Assembly: GCF_002160825.1 (NCBI RefSeq)
Contig: NZ_NFLI01000014.1
Coordinates: forward strand, 1 to 64,000
Length of the DNA: 64,000 nt
DNA from: Lachnoclostridium sp. An131
GTDB lineage: Bacteria; Bacillota; Clostridia; Lachnospirales; Lachnospiraceae
Reading direction: 5' to 3'
Positions within the stretch are counted from its first letter, which is position 1, and each line of letters opens with the position of its first letter. Below are positions 53,080 to 61,222 of the stretch, in pieces. The notes beneath the pieces were generated by a model. The model searched no databases and was not told the DNA's origin. It saw only the letters and a program-made list of their open reading frames with translations. Both the position numbers and the translations under genes were made by a program.

Positions 53080-53146
53080 CCGCGTTTCAATTTACCATAT
53101 CTGAAATCCGTTTCTCTATCATGCACCTGTAAATTTTTTGTTAAAT
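53080..53146 (-). promoter_or_regulatory. duplicated control element, copy B (YczE-type gene)
   Basis: Second copy of the ~66-bp element, 70-130 bp before the YczE-type start. The remaining part of the 360-bp gene-free stretch 53014-53374 holds only this element and a terminator; I see no gene in it. Confidence 0.65.
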
Positions 53147-53283
53147 TGTTCCAACAATAATTACCGTCAATTTCCGGAACATCTTGAACACGTCTCCTTC
53201 CCGCTGTCCATCTGTCGCGTTTACTGCGCATGATTCCGTGTCGCACCCTTGAGAAATGTGCGCTGCCAGACGCACCAACACAA

Positions 53284-53332
53284 AAAGCGTATCACCATCA
53301 ATCTCTGATAGCGATACGCTTTCTTTTTTCAT
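53284..53332 (-). terminator. terminator behind folD
   Basis: AAAGCGTATC and GATACGCTTT arms with T-runs on both outer sides. It closes the fhs-fchA-folD transcripts on the minus strand and could also stop plus-strand transcripts. Confidence 0.82.
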
Positions 53333-53374
53333 CCGTTTACGGCCAGATACGCCGTCCGCAAATACGATTTTTTT

Positions 53375-54226
53375 TTACGCAAACTTTCTCTTGGCAGCCT
53401 CTACCACATGGCCTACCAGAACGGAAGTGGTTACGCTTCCCACGCCGCCCGGCACCGGAGTGATGGCCTCTACAATCGGCTCTACCTCGTCGTAAGCCAC
53501 ATCGCCGCAGAGCTTGCCTTCCTCGTTTACATTGATTCCCACATCGATGACAATCTGTCCCGGAGATACATAATCTTTTCCTACGACTCCTGCCCGGCCC
53601 GCAGCTACGATCAGAATCTCAGCCTCACGGGTTACGCTGGGCATGTCCTTCGTTCTCGTATGACACACGGTCACAGTAGCATTCTTCTTAATCAGCATCA
53701 TGGCAGCCGGCTTTCCAACTACCAGGCTTCTGCCGATGACAACCGCTTTCTTGCCTGTGCAGTCGATTCCGTAATGATCCAGAATCTCCATGCAGGCCTG
53801 AGGCGTACAGGGCGGGAAGCCTACCTGCTTTCCGGTAAATACGCCGCCGAGGGACGCGTCGGTCTGGCAGTCTACGTCCTTCTCAGCAGCCAGAGCGTTC
53901 TCAACCACATTCTGGTCGATATGCTTCGGCAGCGGACGGAACATCAGAACGCCGTGAATGTTGTCGTCCTTGTTTACCTCGTCGATGACCTTCAGAAGCT
54001 CTTCCTGGCTTACATCCTCCGGCAGAAGATATTTCTTGTACTCTACGCCCAGAGTCTCGCAGCGCTTTGTGGCGCCTCTCTCATAAGACAGGTCGTCCGG
54101 TCTCTCACCTACGCGGATGATTCCCAGAGTCGGGGTTACGCCTTTTTCCTTCAGAGCAGCCACATCGGCCTTGATGCGCTCGTTCAGAGCAGCTGTTACT
54201 TCTTTTCCTAATAACTGTTTTGCCAT
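53375..54226 (-). CDS. folD: FolD-type methylene-tetrahydrofolate dehydrogenase
   Basis: 283 residues, full length for FolD, with the Rossmann half KAVVIGRSLVVGKPAAMML and the late TPVPGGVGSVTTSVL. It oxidises/reduces the methylene/methenyl-tetrahydrofolate pair with NAD(P). The catalytic centre is unusual. The conserved Tyr is present (Tyr48), but the position of the cyclohydrolase Lys (Lys56 in human MTHFD1) is Ala52, and the position of Gln100 is Phe96. Asp119 of KDVD is kept. Loss of that Lys removes cyclohydrolase activity in studied enzymes, so this is probably a dehydrogenase only, with FchA next door doing the hydrolysis. It ends the C1 gene group. Confidence 0.93.
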   Translation of the reverse strand: MAKQLLGKEVTAALNERIKADVAALKEKGVTPTLGIIRVGERPDDLSYERGATKRCETLGVEYKKYLLPEDVSQEELLKVIDEVNKDDNIHGVLMFRPLPKHIDQNVVENALAAEKDVDCQTDASLGGVFTGKQVGFPPCTPQACMEILDHYGIDCTGKKAVVIGRSLVVGKPAAMMLIKKNATVTVCHTRTKDMPSVTREAEILIVAAGRAGVVGKDYVSPGQIVIDVGINVNEEGKLCGDVAYDEVEPIVEAITPVPGGVGSVTTSVLVGHVVEAAKRKFA

Positions 54227-54337
54227 GGTTTTACGGTTCCTTTCACGATTTACGTTTTTCGCGGCAGCAGAAAGCCTGAGCCTTAGACTGTCACGTTTTG
54301 TTTTATTCTATCAGAATTTTTCTTTTCACGCAATCTT

Positions 54338-54967
54338 CTAACGCAGTCTTGCTTCCACACTTTCAAAAATTTCGTCTGCAATCTTTGTGTATTTCTCAAG
54401 CATCGCGTCCGCCTTTGCATTGAGCTCGGCAGCGTACTCCTTGTCTGCCATGGACTTGGTGTTGATAAATACGTTTAAAGACGCTCCCTGAAGAGCTGCC
54501 TTGCAGAATACTGCGCCTACGCCGGCGTCGCTGATCGCCAGAGCGGAACCCTTTGCAGCAAACTCCACAATTAAGTCCAGAGCTTCGCAGCATTTCTCCA
54601 TAATCTCCATCGGAACGGAGCAGGCATCCTTCAGAACAATCGCCATCACACGTGCCTTCTCAGCCTTCTCCTCCTCCGTCTCTCTGGGCATTCCGTAAGC
54701 CTTGGACAGGGGCTCAAAAACTTCCGCGTCGCGCTCTACCAGATGCAGAAATTCCTTCTGAAGAGCCGTCGCCTTTTCCTTGAGCTGATACATCTCCTCT
54801 TCCACATCTGCATATTTCTTCTTGCCTACAGTCAGGCTGCCTACCATATTTCCAAGAGCCGTACCTACAGCCGCTACCAGAGCGGAAGCTCCGCCGCCTC
54901 CGGGAACCGGAGCCTTGGAAGCCAGTACCTCTACAAATTCATCACATCTGCTGGTTGAAAATCCCAT
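54338..54967 (-). CDS. fchA: methenyl-tetrahydrofolate cyclohydrolase/cyclodeaminase-like
   Basis: 209 residues of the FTCD C-terminal (cyclodeaminase) family: FVEVLASKAPVPGGGGASALVAA at the N-terminus (split), GSLTVGKKKYADVEEEM, and a helical body. In acetogens and purine fermenters FchA hydrolyses methenyl- to formyl-tetrahydrofolate. It lies between fhs and folD, which gives the complete formate-to-methylene branch. Given the altered FolD active site it probably carries the cyclohydrolase step alone. Confidence 0.92.
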   Translation of the reverse strand: MGFSTSRCDEFVEVLASKAPVPGGGGASALVAAVGTALGNMVGSLTVGKKKYADVEEEMYQLKEKATALQKEFLHLVERDAEVFEPLSKAYGMPRETEEEKAEKARVMAIVLKDACSVPMEIMEKCCEALDLIVEFAAKGSALAISDAGVGAVFCKAALQGASLNVFINTKSMADKEYAAELNAKADAMLEKYTKIADEIFESVEARLR

Positions 54968-55141
54968 TGTTCTATTCCCCTCTCTTTTATTTTTCTTAAG
55001 CCAGCTGCCAGCCTTTCCACCCGAATCCGAGAGCCGGGACGGCAGCTGAAATGTTTTGCTTACATGCAGGCAGGAAGGGCCGTCCGGTCCTTCCCGTCTG
55101 TGGTGTTATGAAAGTTTATAATGGATAACCTTTTTAATGGC

Positions 55142-56830
55142 TTAGAACAGTCCGCTGATCTTTCCAGTCTCGTCTACGTCGATTCTCTCTGCAGCCGGTA
55201 CCTTCGGCAGACCAGGCATGGTCATGATCTCGCCGGTCAGAGCTACGATGAAGCCTGCGCCTGCGGAAATCTTCAGGTTGCGTACGGTTACCTCGAAGTC
55301 TGTGGGAGCGCCCAGCTTTGTCTGGTCGTCTGTCAGGCTGTACTGAGTCTTAGCTACGCAGATCGGGCAGTTGCCGAATCCGAGAGCCTCAAGCTCTTTC
55401 GCCTGCTTCTGAGCGTTCGCTGTCAGAACAACTCTCTTGCCGCCGTAGATCTTCTGTACGATCTGATTCAGCTTATCCTCGATGCTTCCTTCCAGCTCAT
55501 AGGAGTATGTGAAGCTGTCATTCGGCTGCTCGCAAAGACGAACTACTTCCTCAGCCAGCTTCACGCCGCCTTCGCCGCCTTTTGCCCATACCTGGGACAG
55601 AACTACGTTTACGCCGAGCTCCTTGCACTTCTTCTCTACCAGGTCGATCTCAGCCTGTGTATCGGTCGGGAACTCATTGATAGCTACTACGCAGGGCAGC
55701 TTGTATACGTTGGTAATGTTGCTTACATGCTTCAGCAGGTTCGGAAGTCCCTTCTCCAGAGCCTCCAGGTTCTCATTGTTCAGGTCAGCCTTCGGAACTC
55801 CGCCATTGTACTTCAGAGCACGAACGGTCGCTACGATAACGACTGCGTTCGGCTTCAGGCCTGCCATACGGCACTTGATATCCAGGAACTTCTCAGCACC
55901 CAGGTCTGCGCCGAAGCCTGCCTCGGTAACGGTGTAGTCAGCCAGCTTCAGAGCCATCTTTGTAGCCGTTACGGAGTTACATCCATGAGCAATGTTCGCG
56001 AAAGGTCCGCCGTGAACGATAGCCGGTGTATGCTCCAGAGTCTGTACCAGGTTCGGCTTCAGAGCGTCCTTCAGAAGAGCCGCCATAGCGCCCTGTGCGT
56101 TCAGATCGCCGGCTGTTACGGGCTTCTGCTCGGAAGCTTTTCCGTATGTATAGCCGATGATGATTCTCGCCAGTCTCTCCTTCAGGTCTGTGATATCGCT
56201 TGCCAGACACAGAACCGCCATAATCTCGGAAGCTACGGTGATATCATAGCCGTCCTCTCTGGGCATTCCGTTGGTCTTTCCGCCAAGGCCATCCACGATG
56301 TTACGAAGCTGACGGTCATTCATGTCCACACATCTTCTCCAGGTAATCTTTCTCGGGTCGATGTTCAGAGCGTTGCCCTGGAAAATATGGTTGTCAATCA
56401 TGGCTGCCAGCAGGTTGTTGGCTGCTCCAATTGCATGGAAGTCGCCGGTGAAGTGAAGATTGATGTCCTCCATGGGCACTACCTGTGCGTATCCGCCGCC
56501 GGCAGCTCCTCCCTTTACACCGAATACAGGTCCCAGAGACGGCTCACGAAGCGCTACCATAACCTTCTTGCCGATCTTCTGAAGTCCATCTGCCAGTCCT
56601 ACAGATGTGGTGGTCTTTCCTTCTCCTGCGGGGGTCGGGTTGATCGCCGTTACCAGAATCAGCTTGCCGTCCTCAGCGTTCGTCTCCTTTAACAGATTGT
56701 AGTCGATTTTCGCTTTGTACTTTCCGTACTGCTCCAGATACTTGTCATCAATTCCCGCCTTCTCCGCAATCTGCGTAATCGGCAGCATCTCTGTCTCCTG
56801 TGCAATTTCAATGTCAGATTTGAATCCCAT
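55142..56830 (-). CDS. fhs: formate-tetrahydrofolate ligase
   Basis: 562 residues, the usual length. The ATP-binding loop is [18 protein letters not shown] (about residues 66-83), with [21 protein letters not shown] split across the conserved formate/folate region. It joins formate to tetrahydrofolate with ATP, the entry of the methyl branch of the Wood-Ljungdahl pathway, and also serves purine synthesis. AAAGGAG precedes the ATG. It is the first gene of the fhs-fchA-folD series, with gaps of 174 and 111 bp that could hold processing or minor promoters. Confidence 0.97.
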   Translation of the reverse strand: MGFKSDIEIAQETEMLPITQIAEKAGIDDKYLEQYGKYKAKIDYNLLKETNAEDGKLILVTAINPTPAGEGKTTTSVGLADGLQKIGKKVMVALREPSLGPVFGVKGGAAGGGYAQVVPMEDINLHFTGDFHAIGAANNLLAAMIDNHIFQGNALNIDPRKITWRRCVDMNDRQLRNIVDGLGGKTNGMPREDGYDITVASEIMAVLCLASDITDLKERLARIIIGYTYGKASEQKPVTAGDLNAQGAMAALLKDALKPNLVQTLEHTPAIVHGGPFANIAHGCNSVTATKMALKLADYTVTEAGFGADLGAEKFLDIKCRMAGLKPNAVVIVATVRALKYNGGVPKADLNNENLEALEKGLPNLLKHVSNITNVYKLPCVVAINEFPTDTQAEIDLVEKKCKELGVNVVLSQVWAKGGEGGVKLAEEVVRLCEQPNDSFTYSYELEGSIEDKLNQIVQKIYGGKRVVLTANAQKQAKELEALGFGNCPICVAKTQYSLTDDQTKLGAPTDFEVTVRNLKISAGAGFIVALTGEIMTMPGLPKVPAAERIDVDETGKISGLF

Positions 56831-56937
56831 TTTGAAACTTCTCCTTTCATTGTGCGCGTCCGTGCTTCTCGGACAGCCATCTTTTCTGTAGATAATTTAA
56901 CAATCCCCTGTGGACTTGTCTCATCTACTATGTGTTC

Positions 56938-56989
56938 ATTATATTGCACAGCCAAACATCCGACAATCATACAAACTGTCGGATGTTTG
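56938..56989 (-). promoter_or_regulatory. fhs promoter overlapped by a 13-bp inverted repeat
   Basis: On the minus strand, TTGTCG (56961-56966) and a perfect TATAAT (56938-56943) are 17 bp apart. The perfect inverted repeat CAAACATCCGACA/TGTCGGATGTTTG (56953-56965, 56977-56989; 11-base loop) covers the -35 and upstream region. It also stands behind the stop of the DUF4179 gene, so it could act as a terminator for that gene, as an operator for fhs, or as both. Confidence 0.65.
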
Positions 56990-57022
56990 ATATTCTTTTC
57001 ACAATCTAATTTTACCTTCCTT

Positions 57023-58624
57023 TTACAGGAAAATAACGGAACCGTTCAGGGAAATGCTTTGGATTTCATCCACATTTATAACGCTTTCCCAGAGAATCCG
57101 GCATTTTCCGGACTTTCCATCCCCCATTTCTTCTGTAATTGCCTGTGCTTCTACCTGGCTTCCATTTTCCAGATTCAGAACCGCACTCTCCGGAACCGGG
57201 TTTTCATCCGACAAAGTGTCAAATTCGACCATTGCAGACACCGGAGAAATTCCGATTTTTTTCACATGCAGTCCGCCTGCCTGAATTGTCTCATCAAAGG
57301 CCCATATTTTCATGGTTTCCTCGTAATTTACCGTGAAATCCAGCTCCCAGATCCCGGAAACGAGCTCCTCCTGCGAACCGGCTCCTCCAAGTGCCAGGAC
57401 GGCGTTTTTCAGCTGATTTTCGCCGATATTGTTAAAACAGTAACGGCGGGCGGTAACTGTCTCCTGCCCGGGGGCTCCCGAGAGGTCGCTCTGGCCGTCA
57501 AGCTCCGGAAACAGATACTGCGCATAATCCTCTCCAATGGATGTTGACTCAGAAGAACCGGAAAGTTCCTGCCCCGTCCGGGCATCCACCAGCATCAGCG
57601 GCTTCTGATCCAGCAGGCTGTCTGTCAGCTCCCCGCCGAGTTCCAGATTCAGAAGGAGACTGCCCGTTCCGGAAGCATCCGTCCAAATTCCCAGATTCGA
57701 AAGAGCCGCTTCCGGAAACGTATCGGAAAAACGGATCCTTTTGTCTGTCCGGGCTGCGATAAAGCTTTGATGAGAAACCTCATTTCCGTCCTCGTCCGCC
57801 TCGACGCTGCTCCCTGTCTCTGCTATGCCGCCCTCCTCCAGCGGTTCAAATTCTGTCATCAGCTCTCCAAGCGTCCTGTCCATGCCCAGATCGACCGCTT
57901 CATTCGTTCCCATCAGGAGATTGGAAAGAGAGAGGGATACCTGCTTTCCATTCAAATCTGTGTCACAGGTTTCCGCCAGAAGAAAGACTGCTTTCCCCTG
58001 AACGCTTCCGTCATCGATACGCGTAAGCGCGCAGCGCTGCCTCTCCCCTCCTTCCACCTGAAGCCACACCTCTTCAAATGTATAGGATTTAAGGACCCCC
58101 TCCTGCTCTTTGCTGAAGGCCGCGCCATCCTCTGTCTCCACATCAACCGCGGCATAGAGAGCGTTTCCATCGCTGACCGTTCCACGTACGGTCAGCTTCA
58201 GCCCATTCCCCGAGGTTTCCTCATAAATTGCATTTCCCGCGCTGGCAAGAAACGCGTCGTCTGAGGAAAGGGGGACGGTTTCCTGAGCCTTCCCAGCTTC
58301 TGCGGCTTCCCCTTCGCCGGAAACCGCCTGGCGCCGGAAAAATCCCTGAAAGATATCGTTGAGATCAAAATCAGCCGCGGCCGTCACAGAAAGACAGAGT
58401 ACCATAGCGGCTATGCAGGCTGCCAGAATCCCCGGACGCAGGTTTTTTTTCCCCGGCATCCCCTTCACTGCCGCCCTTTTCATCCACGTTCCCTGCGACG
58501 GCGCTCTTTCTCCCGTTCCGCTCCTGTACCCTTCCTCTTTCAAAATCTGTGCAATCAGCGTGTCACGCGTCCTCTGGTCCGGCTCGATTCCTGAAAATGC
58601 TTTCTTATATTCTTTTATACTCAT
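57023..58624 (-). CDS. DUF4179 domain protein, likely ECF anti-sigma factor
   Basis: 533 residues. A cytoplasmic N-terminal ~60 residues (KEYKKAFSGIEPDQRTRDTLI), one membrane helix at about 64-84 (ILAACIAAMVLCLSVTAAA), then a large extracytoplasmic beta-rich region with the DUF4179-like block (NAIYEETSGNGLKLTVRG). This is the layout of membrane anti-sigma factors encoded just after ECF sigma genes, as here (47-bp gap). It probably holds the partner sigma factor at the membrane until an envelope signal arrives. Confidence 0.85.
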   Translation of the reverse strand: MSIKEYKKAFSGIEPDQRTRDTLIAQILKEEGYRSGTGERAPSQGTWMKRAAVKGMPGKKNLRPGILAACIAAMVLCLSVTAAADFDLNDIFQGFFRRQAVSGEGEAAEAGKAQETVPLSSDDAFLASAGNAIYEETSGNGLKLTVRGTVSDGNALYAAVDVETEDGAAFSKEQEGVLKSYTFEEVWLQVEGGERQRCALTRIDDGSVQGKAVFLLAETCDTDLNGKQVSLSLSNLLMGTNEAVDLGMDRTLGELMTEFEPLEEGGIAETGSSVEADEDGNEVSHQSFIAARTDKRIRFSDTFPEAALSNLGIWTDASGTGSLLLNLELGGELTDSLLDQKPLMLVDARTGQELSGSSESTSIGEDYAQYLFPELDGQSDLSGAPGQETVTARRYCFNNIGENQLKNAVLALGGAGSQEELVSGIWELDFTVNYEETMKIWAFDETIQAGGLHVKKIGISPVSAMVEFDTLSDENPVPESAVLNLENGSQVEAQAITEEMGDGKSGKCRILWESVINVDEIQSISLNGSVIFL

Positions 58625-58671
58625 GTATGCTCCTCCTGTTTCCTACAGCTTTTGCTGCCATCCGCCGTTTC

Positions 58672-59178
58672 CTACAGCTTGGCGCAGACCGTCTCCATCC
58701 CAGTCAGCGCGTCCCTCAGCTTCGCCCGCGCCCGGTTCAGCCGGGTCGTGACTGTCGTCGCCTTCTCTCCTGTCAGCTCAGCGATTTCCCGGACCGAATA
58801 GCCCTCGTAATAGAACAGATGAACCACAGTCCGGTACTTGGTCGGGAGAGCCATGACTGCCGTGAACAGCTCGCTCTGCTCCTGAGGCACATAGACGGCC
58901 TCATCTCCCAGCGCATTTTCCTCCAGGGGAGCCGTCCTCCGGAACCAGGAAGAGGTGCAGAGGTTCTTGCAGCAGTTGACGGTTGTCCGGATAAACCAGG
59001 CTTTTTCGTGCTCTTCGCCTGCAAACTCCGGCTTATTCCGAAAATAGCGCAGGAAAACCTCCTGGTAGATATCATCGGCGTCCTGCTTATTGCGCAGATA
59101 GGAATAAGCCAGCTTGTACACGGTTTTCTCATATTTTTCTATCAGGGCTTCTATCTGCCGCTGTCTTTCATTTGGCAT
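58672..59178 (-). CDS. ECF-type RNA polymerase sigma factor
   Basis: 168 residues. Region 2 is EKTVYKLAYSYLRNKQDADDI with YQEVFLRYF. Region 4 is YRTVVHLFYYEGYSVREIAEL and TTVTTRLNRARAKLR. The linker lacks region 3. It is followed by a DUF4179 membrane protein that is the probable anti-sigma factor. Targets unknown; a GAGGA region precedes the start. Confidence 0.93.
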   Translation of the reverse strand: MPNERQRQIEALIEKYEKTVYKLAYSYLRNKQDADDIYQEVFLRYFRNKPEFAGEEHEKAWFIRTTVNCCKNLCTSSWFRRTAPLEENALGDEAVYVPQEQSELFTAVMALPTKYRTVVHLFYYEGYSVREIAELTGEKATTVTTRLNRARAKLRDALTGMETVCAKL

Positions 59179-59256
59179 GAATCGTTCCTCCTTACAGGCC
59201 TGTACCTATAATACCGGCGAACAGGGAGAAATGTCACAGAAAAATGCAGATTTTTC

Positions 59257-60615
59257 TCAGAGCCCTTCCGTCCTCCTCATTCTCCGGTAAAAGCCGCCTG
59301 CCGCGGCCAGCGACACCGCGTCCACGACCGGCTGCACCCACATGCAGCCATAGAGGCCGAACAGGCCGTTCATCAGAAAGAGAAGGGGGATATCCAGCAC
59401 GCCCTTTCTGAGCACGGAGCAGATCATGGATTCCCGGAACTTTCCCATAGCCTGGAACTGGATAATCATAGGATAACACACGGACATCATGGGCATGGCT
59501 GTCACCATACACCGTAAAAACCCGGCGCCGTACCGGATCGTCAGCGGATCGCTGATGAACAGGGAAGCAAGCTGCGGCGCAAAAAGCTCGTAGGCCGCCA
59601 GGCAGAGCAGGGAAAAAGCGAAGGAAACCGTGCACCCCAGCCGGAAGACGGCCCTTCTCCTCTCCTGATTGCCGGAAGAATAATTGTAGGCCAAAAGCGG
59701 CAGCAGACCGTTCGACACGCCGATGGAAAAATAGAGAGGGAGCTGGTCGAGCTTTTTCACAATCCCCAGCCCTGCCACCGCTTCTGTCGCGTACCCGGAG
59801 ACAAATTTAGACTGGGCCGCGATCGCCACCACAGTCAGCGCATACTGCACAGCTGAAGGAAAGCCGCTGACAAGAATGGCTCTGAGATACCGGCCCGCGT
59901 ACCGCAGCCTGACAGGGTTTACAGTGACTACTGTGTTTTTCCGTTTCCAGGCGATATAAATCAGAAAATACAGCGCCGCTGCCAGATTGGACAGAGCTGT
60001 TGCGATTCCTGCTCCGGCTGCCCCCAGCCCCAGGAACTGCGGCAGCACGAAAAACGGATCCAGGACAATATTCAAAAGTCCGCCCATCGACACGCCGGCA
60101 GCCGCCGCTGCCGCTTTTCCTTCCGCCCGCACCAGATTGGACAGAAGCGTATTCAGAATGGTTCCCGGGCCTCCTATCACCACGACCCATAAGGCATACC
60201 GGCGGGCAGTCTCAAACACATCCGGCGTAGCACCGCAGAGAACCAGTATCGGGCGTGAAAACGCCAGGAACAGAAGAGAAAACAGAACCGCACAGCCAAG
60301 ACCTCCCCAGAAGGAAAGGGCAGCGATTCCCTTTGCGTCTTCTGTATTTTTCTTTCCGAGCGCCCTGGACAAAGCGCTTGCCCCTCCCACCCCAAACAAA
60401 TTGGAAATGGCCGTAAGCATCACAAATGAAGAATACGTCACTGTGATCGCTGCTGTCTGGCACGGATCATTGAGCATGCCTACAAAATAAGTATCTGCCA
60501 GGTTATAAATCAGGGCTATCATCTGGCTTGCAACCGCAGGGATGATCTGCCGGCTCACTGCCTGTGGAATCGGCATGGTTTCAAATACTGCTGTCCTGTC
60601 TGCTGTCTGTCTCAA
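59257..60615 (-). CDS. MATE family efflux transporter
   Basis: About 452 residues from a TTG at 60615, placed eight bases after AAGGAG; longer frames lack a site. Twelve membrane helices in two related halves, beginning at IPAVASQMIALIYNLADTYFVG (split) with the matching second-half stretch around GFPSAVQYALTVVA. MATE pumps export organic cations or drugs using sodium or proton gradients. It is a single gene lying upstream of the sigma gene in the same direction. Confidence 0.92.
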   Translation of the reverse strand: MRQTADRTAVFETMPIPQAVSRQIIPAVASQMIALIYNLADTYFVGMLNDPCQTAAITVTYSSFVMLTAISNLFGVGGASALSRALGKKNTEDAKGIAALSFWGGLGCAVLFSLLFLAFSRPILVLCGATPDVFETARRYALWVVVIGGPGTILNTLLSNLVRAEGKAAAAAAGVSMGGLLNIVLDPFFVLPQFLGLGAAGAGIATALSNLAAALYFLIYIAWKRKNTVVTVNPVRLRYAGRYLRAILVSGFPSAVQYALTVVAIAAQSKFVSGYATEAVAGLGIVKKLDQLPLYFSIGVSNGLLPLLAYNYSSGNQERRRAVFRLGCTVSFAFSLLCLAAYELFAPQLASLFISDPLTIRYGAGFLRCMVTAMPMMSVCYPMIIQFQAMGKFRESMICSVLRKGVLDIPLLFLMNGLFGLYGCMWVQPVVDAVSLAAAGGFYRRMRRTEGL

Positions 60616-60759
60616 CTTCGGCACTCCTTTTCGCGTCGATGCAGCAGGGAACGATACGATACCTGCACGCCGGCGCCATCGCATTCATTTATAATTAGTT
60701 TGCTCTCAGCCGGCAAAAGCTTATACATGTCCGGCATGCCAAACTTCCATATATCCTCC

Positions 60760-60813
60760 AAAAGAAAACGCTCCGAAAGACAGCACAATATTTCGTCTTT
60801 CGAAGCGCTCTTC
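60760..60813 (-). terminator. terminator of the HD-hydrolase cassette
   Basis: On the minus strand, GAGCGCTTCGAAAGAC pairs with GTCTTTCGGAGCG around a ~13-base loop and is followed by TTTTCTTTT, about 20 bp after the small gene's stop. The rest of 60616-60830 holds no gene. Confidence 0.8.
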
Positions 60814-60830
60814 TCTATTTTATCCTGTTT

Positions 60831-61127
60831 TTATGCAAATGCAGCTCTTACTCTTTTTACGGGAGATCTACGGGGAATATACACGTTATTAAAATAACTG
60901 ATGTTCCCCTTCTCCAGCATCTGTTCCAGGGTCTCACTAATCATATTGTCTATCCTATAGCTGTCTGCAATGCTTTCAGGCAGACCCAAATCTTCCAGCT
61001 CATCCTTTATCTTTTTGAAAATAAACTGATAAGTAAAATTTTCTTTCTGGCTGACTACTGCCTTGACTATTATCCTCTGTATTTCATTCATGCTTCCCGC
61101 TCTGTTTATTTCCTTTAAATAGCACAT
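60831..61127 (-). CDS. small protein of the HD-hydrolase cassette, 98 residues
   Basis: The ATG at 61127 lies seven bases after AAGGAG; the GTG at 61133 is less likely. A mostly helical protein (NEIQRIIVKAVVSQKENFTY ... MLEKGNISYFNNVYIPRR, separate segments) whose pattern of three helices and a short C-terminal strand pair resembles a winged helix, though I cannot assign a family. It is AT-rich like the HD gene 95 bp upstream and shares its operon. It may be a regulator or a partner of the HD protein. Confidence 0.7.
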   Translation of the reverse strand: MCYLKEINRAGSMNEIQRIIVKAVVSQKENFTYQFIFKKIKDELEDLGLPESIADSYRIDNMISETLEQMLEKGNISYFNNVYIPRRSPVKRVRAAFA

Positions 61128-61222
61128 AGGCACTCTCCTTTATAATATATGCCTTACGACAACTCTTTTATTCTATCATTATTCAGCTTTCATGTCAATC
61201 GCCACCGCTTACTGTTTCGTCC

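Noticed and set aside
53141-53332. Minus-strand frame starting in the terminator behind folD
   Set aside because: It begins inside the hairpin and covers the control element; no ribosome binding site or homology is recognisable.
55121-56692. Long plus-strand open frame opposite fhs
   Set aside because: A shadow of a highly biased codon pattern in fhs; the translated sequence is low-quality and Cys/Leu/Ser-rich.
56831-56937. Tetrahydrofolate riboswitch in the fhs leader
   Set aside because: The leader shows only a short GTAGAT/ATCTAC hairpin and none of the conserved folate-riboswitch blocks.
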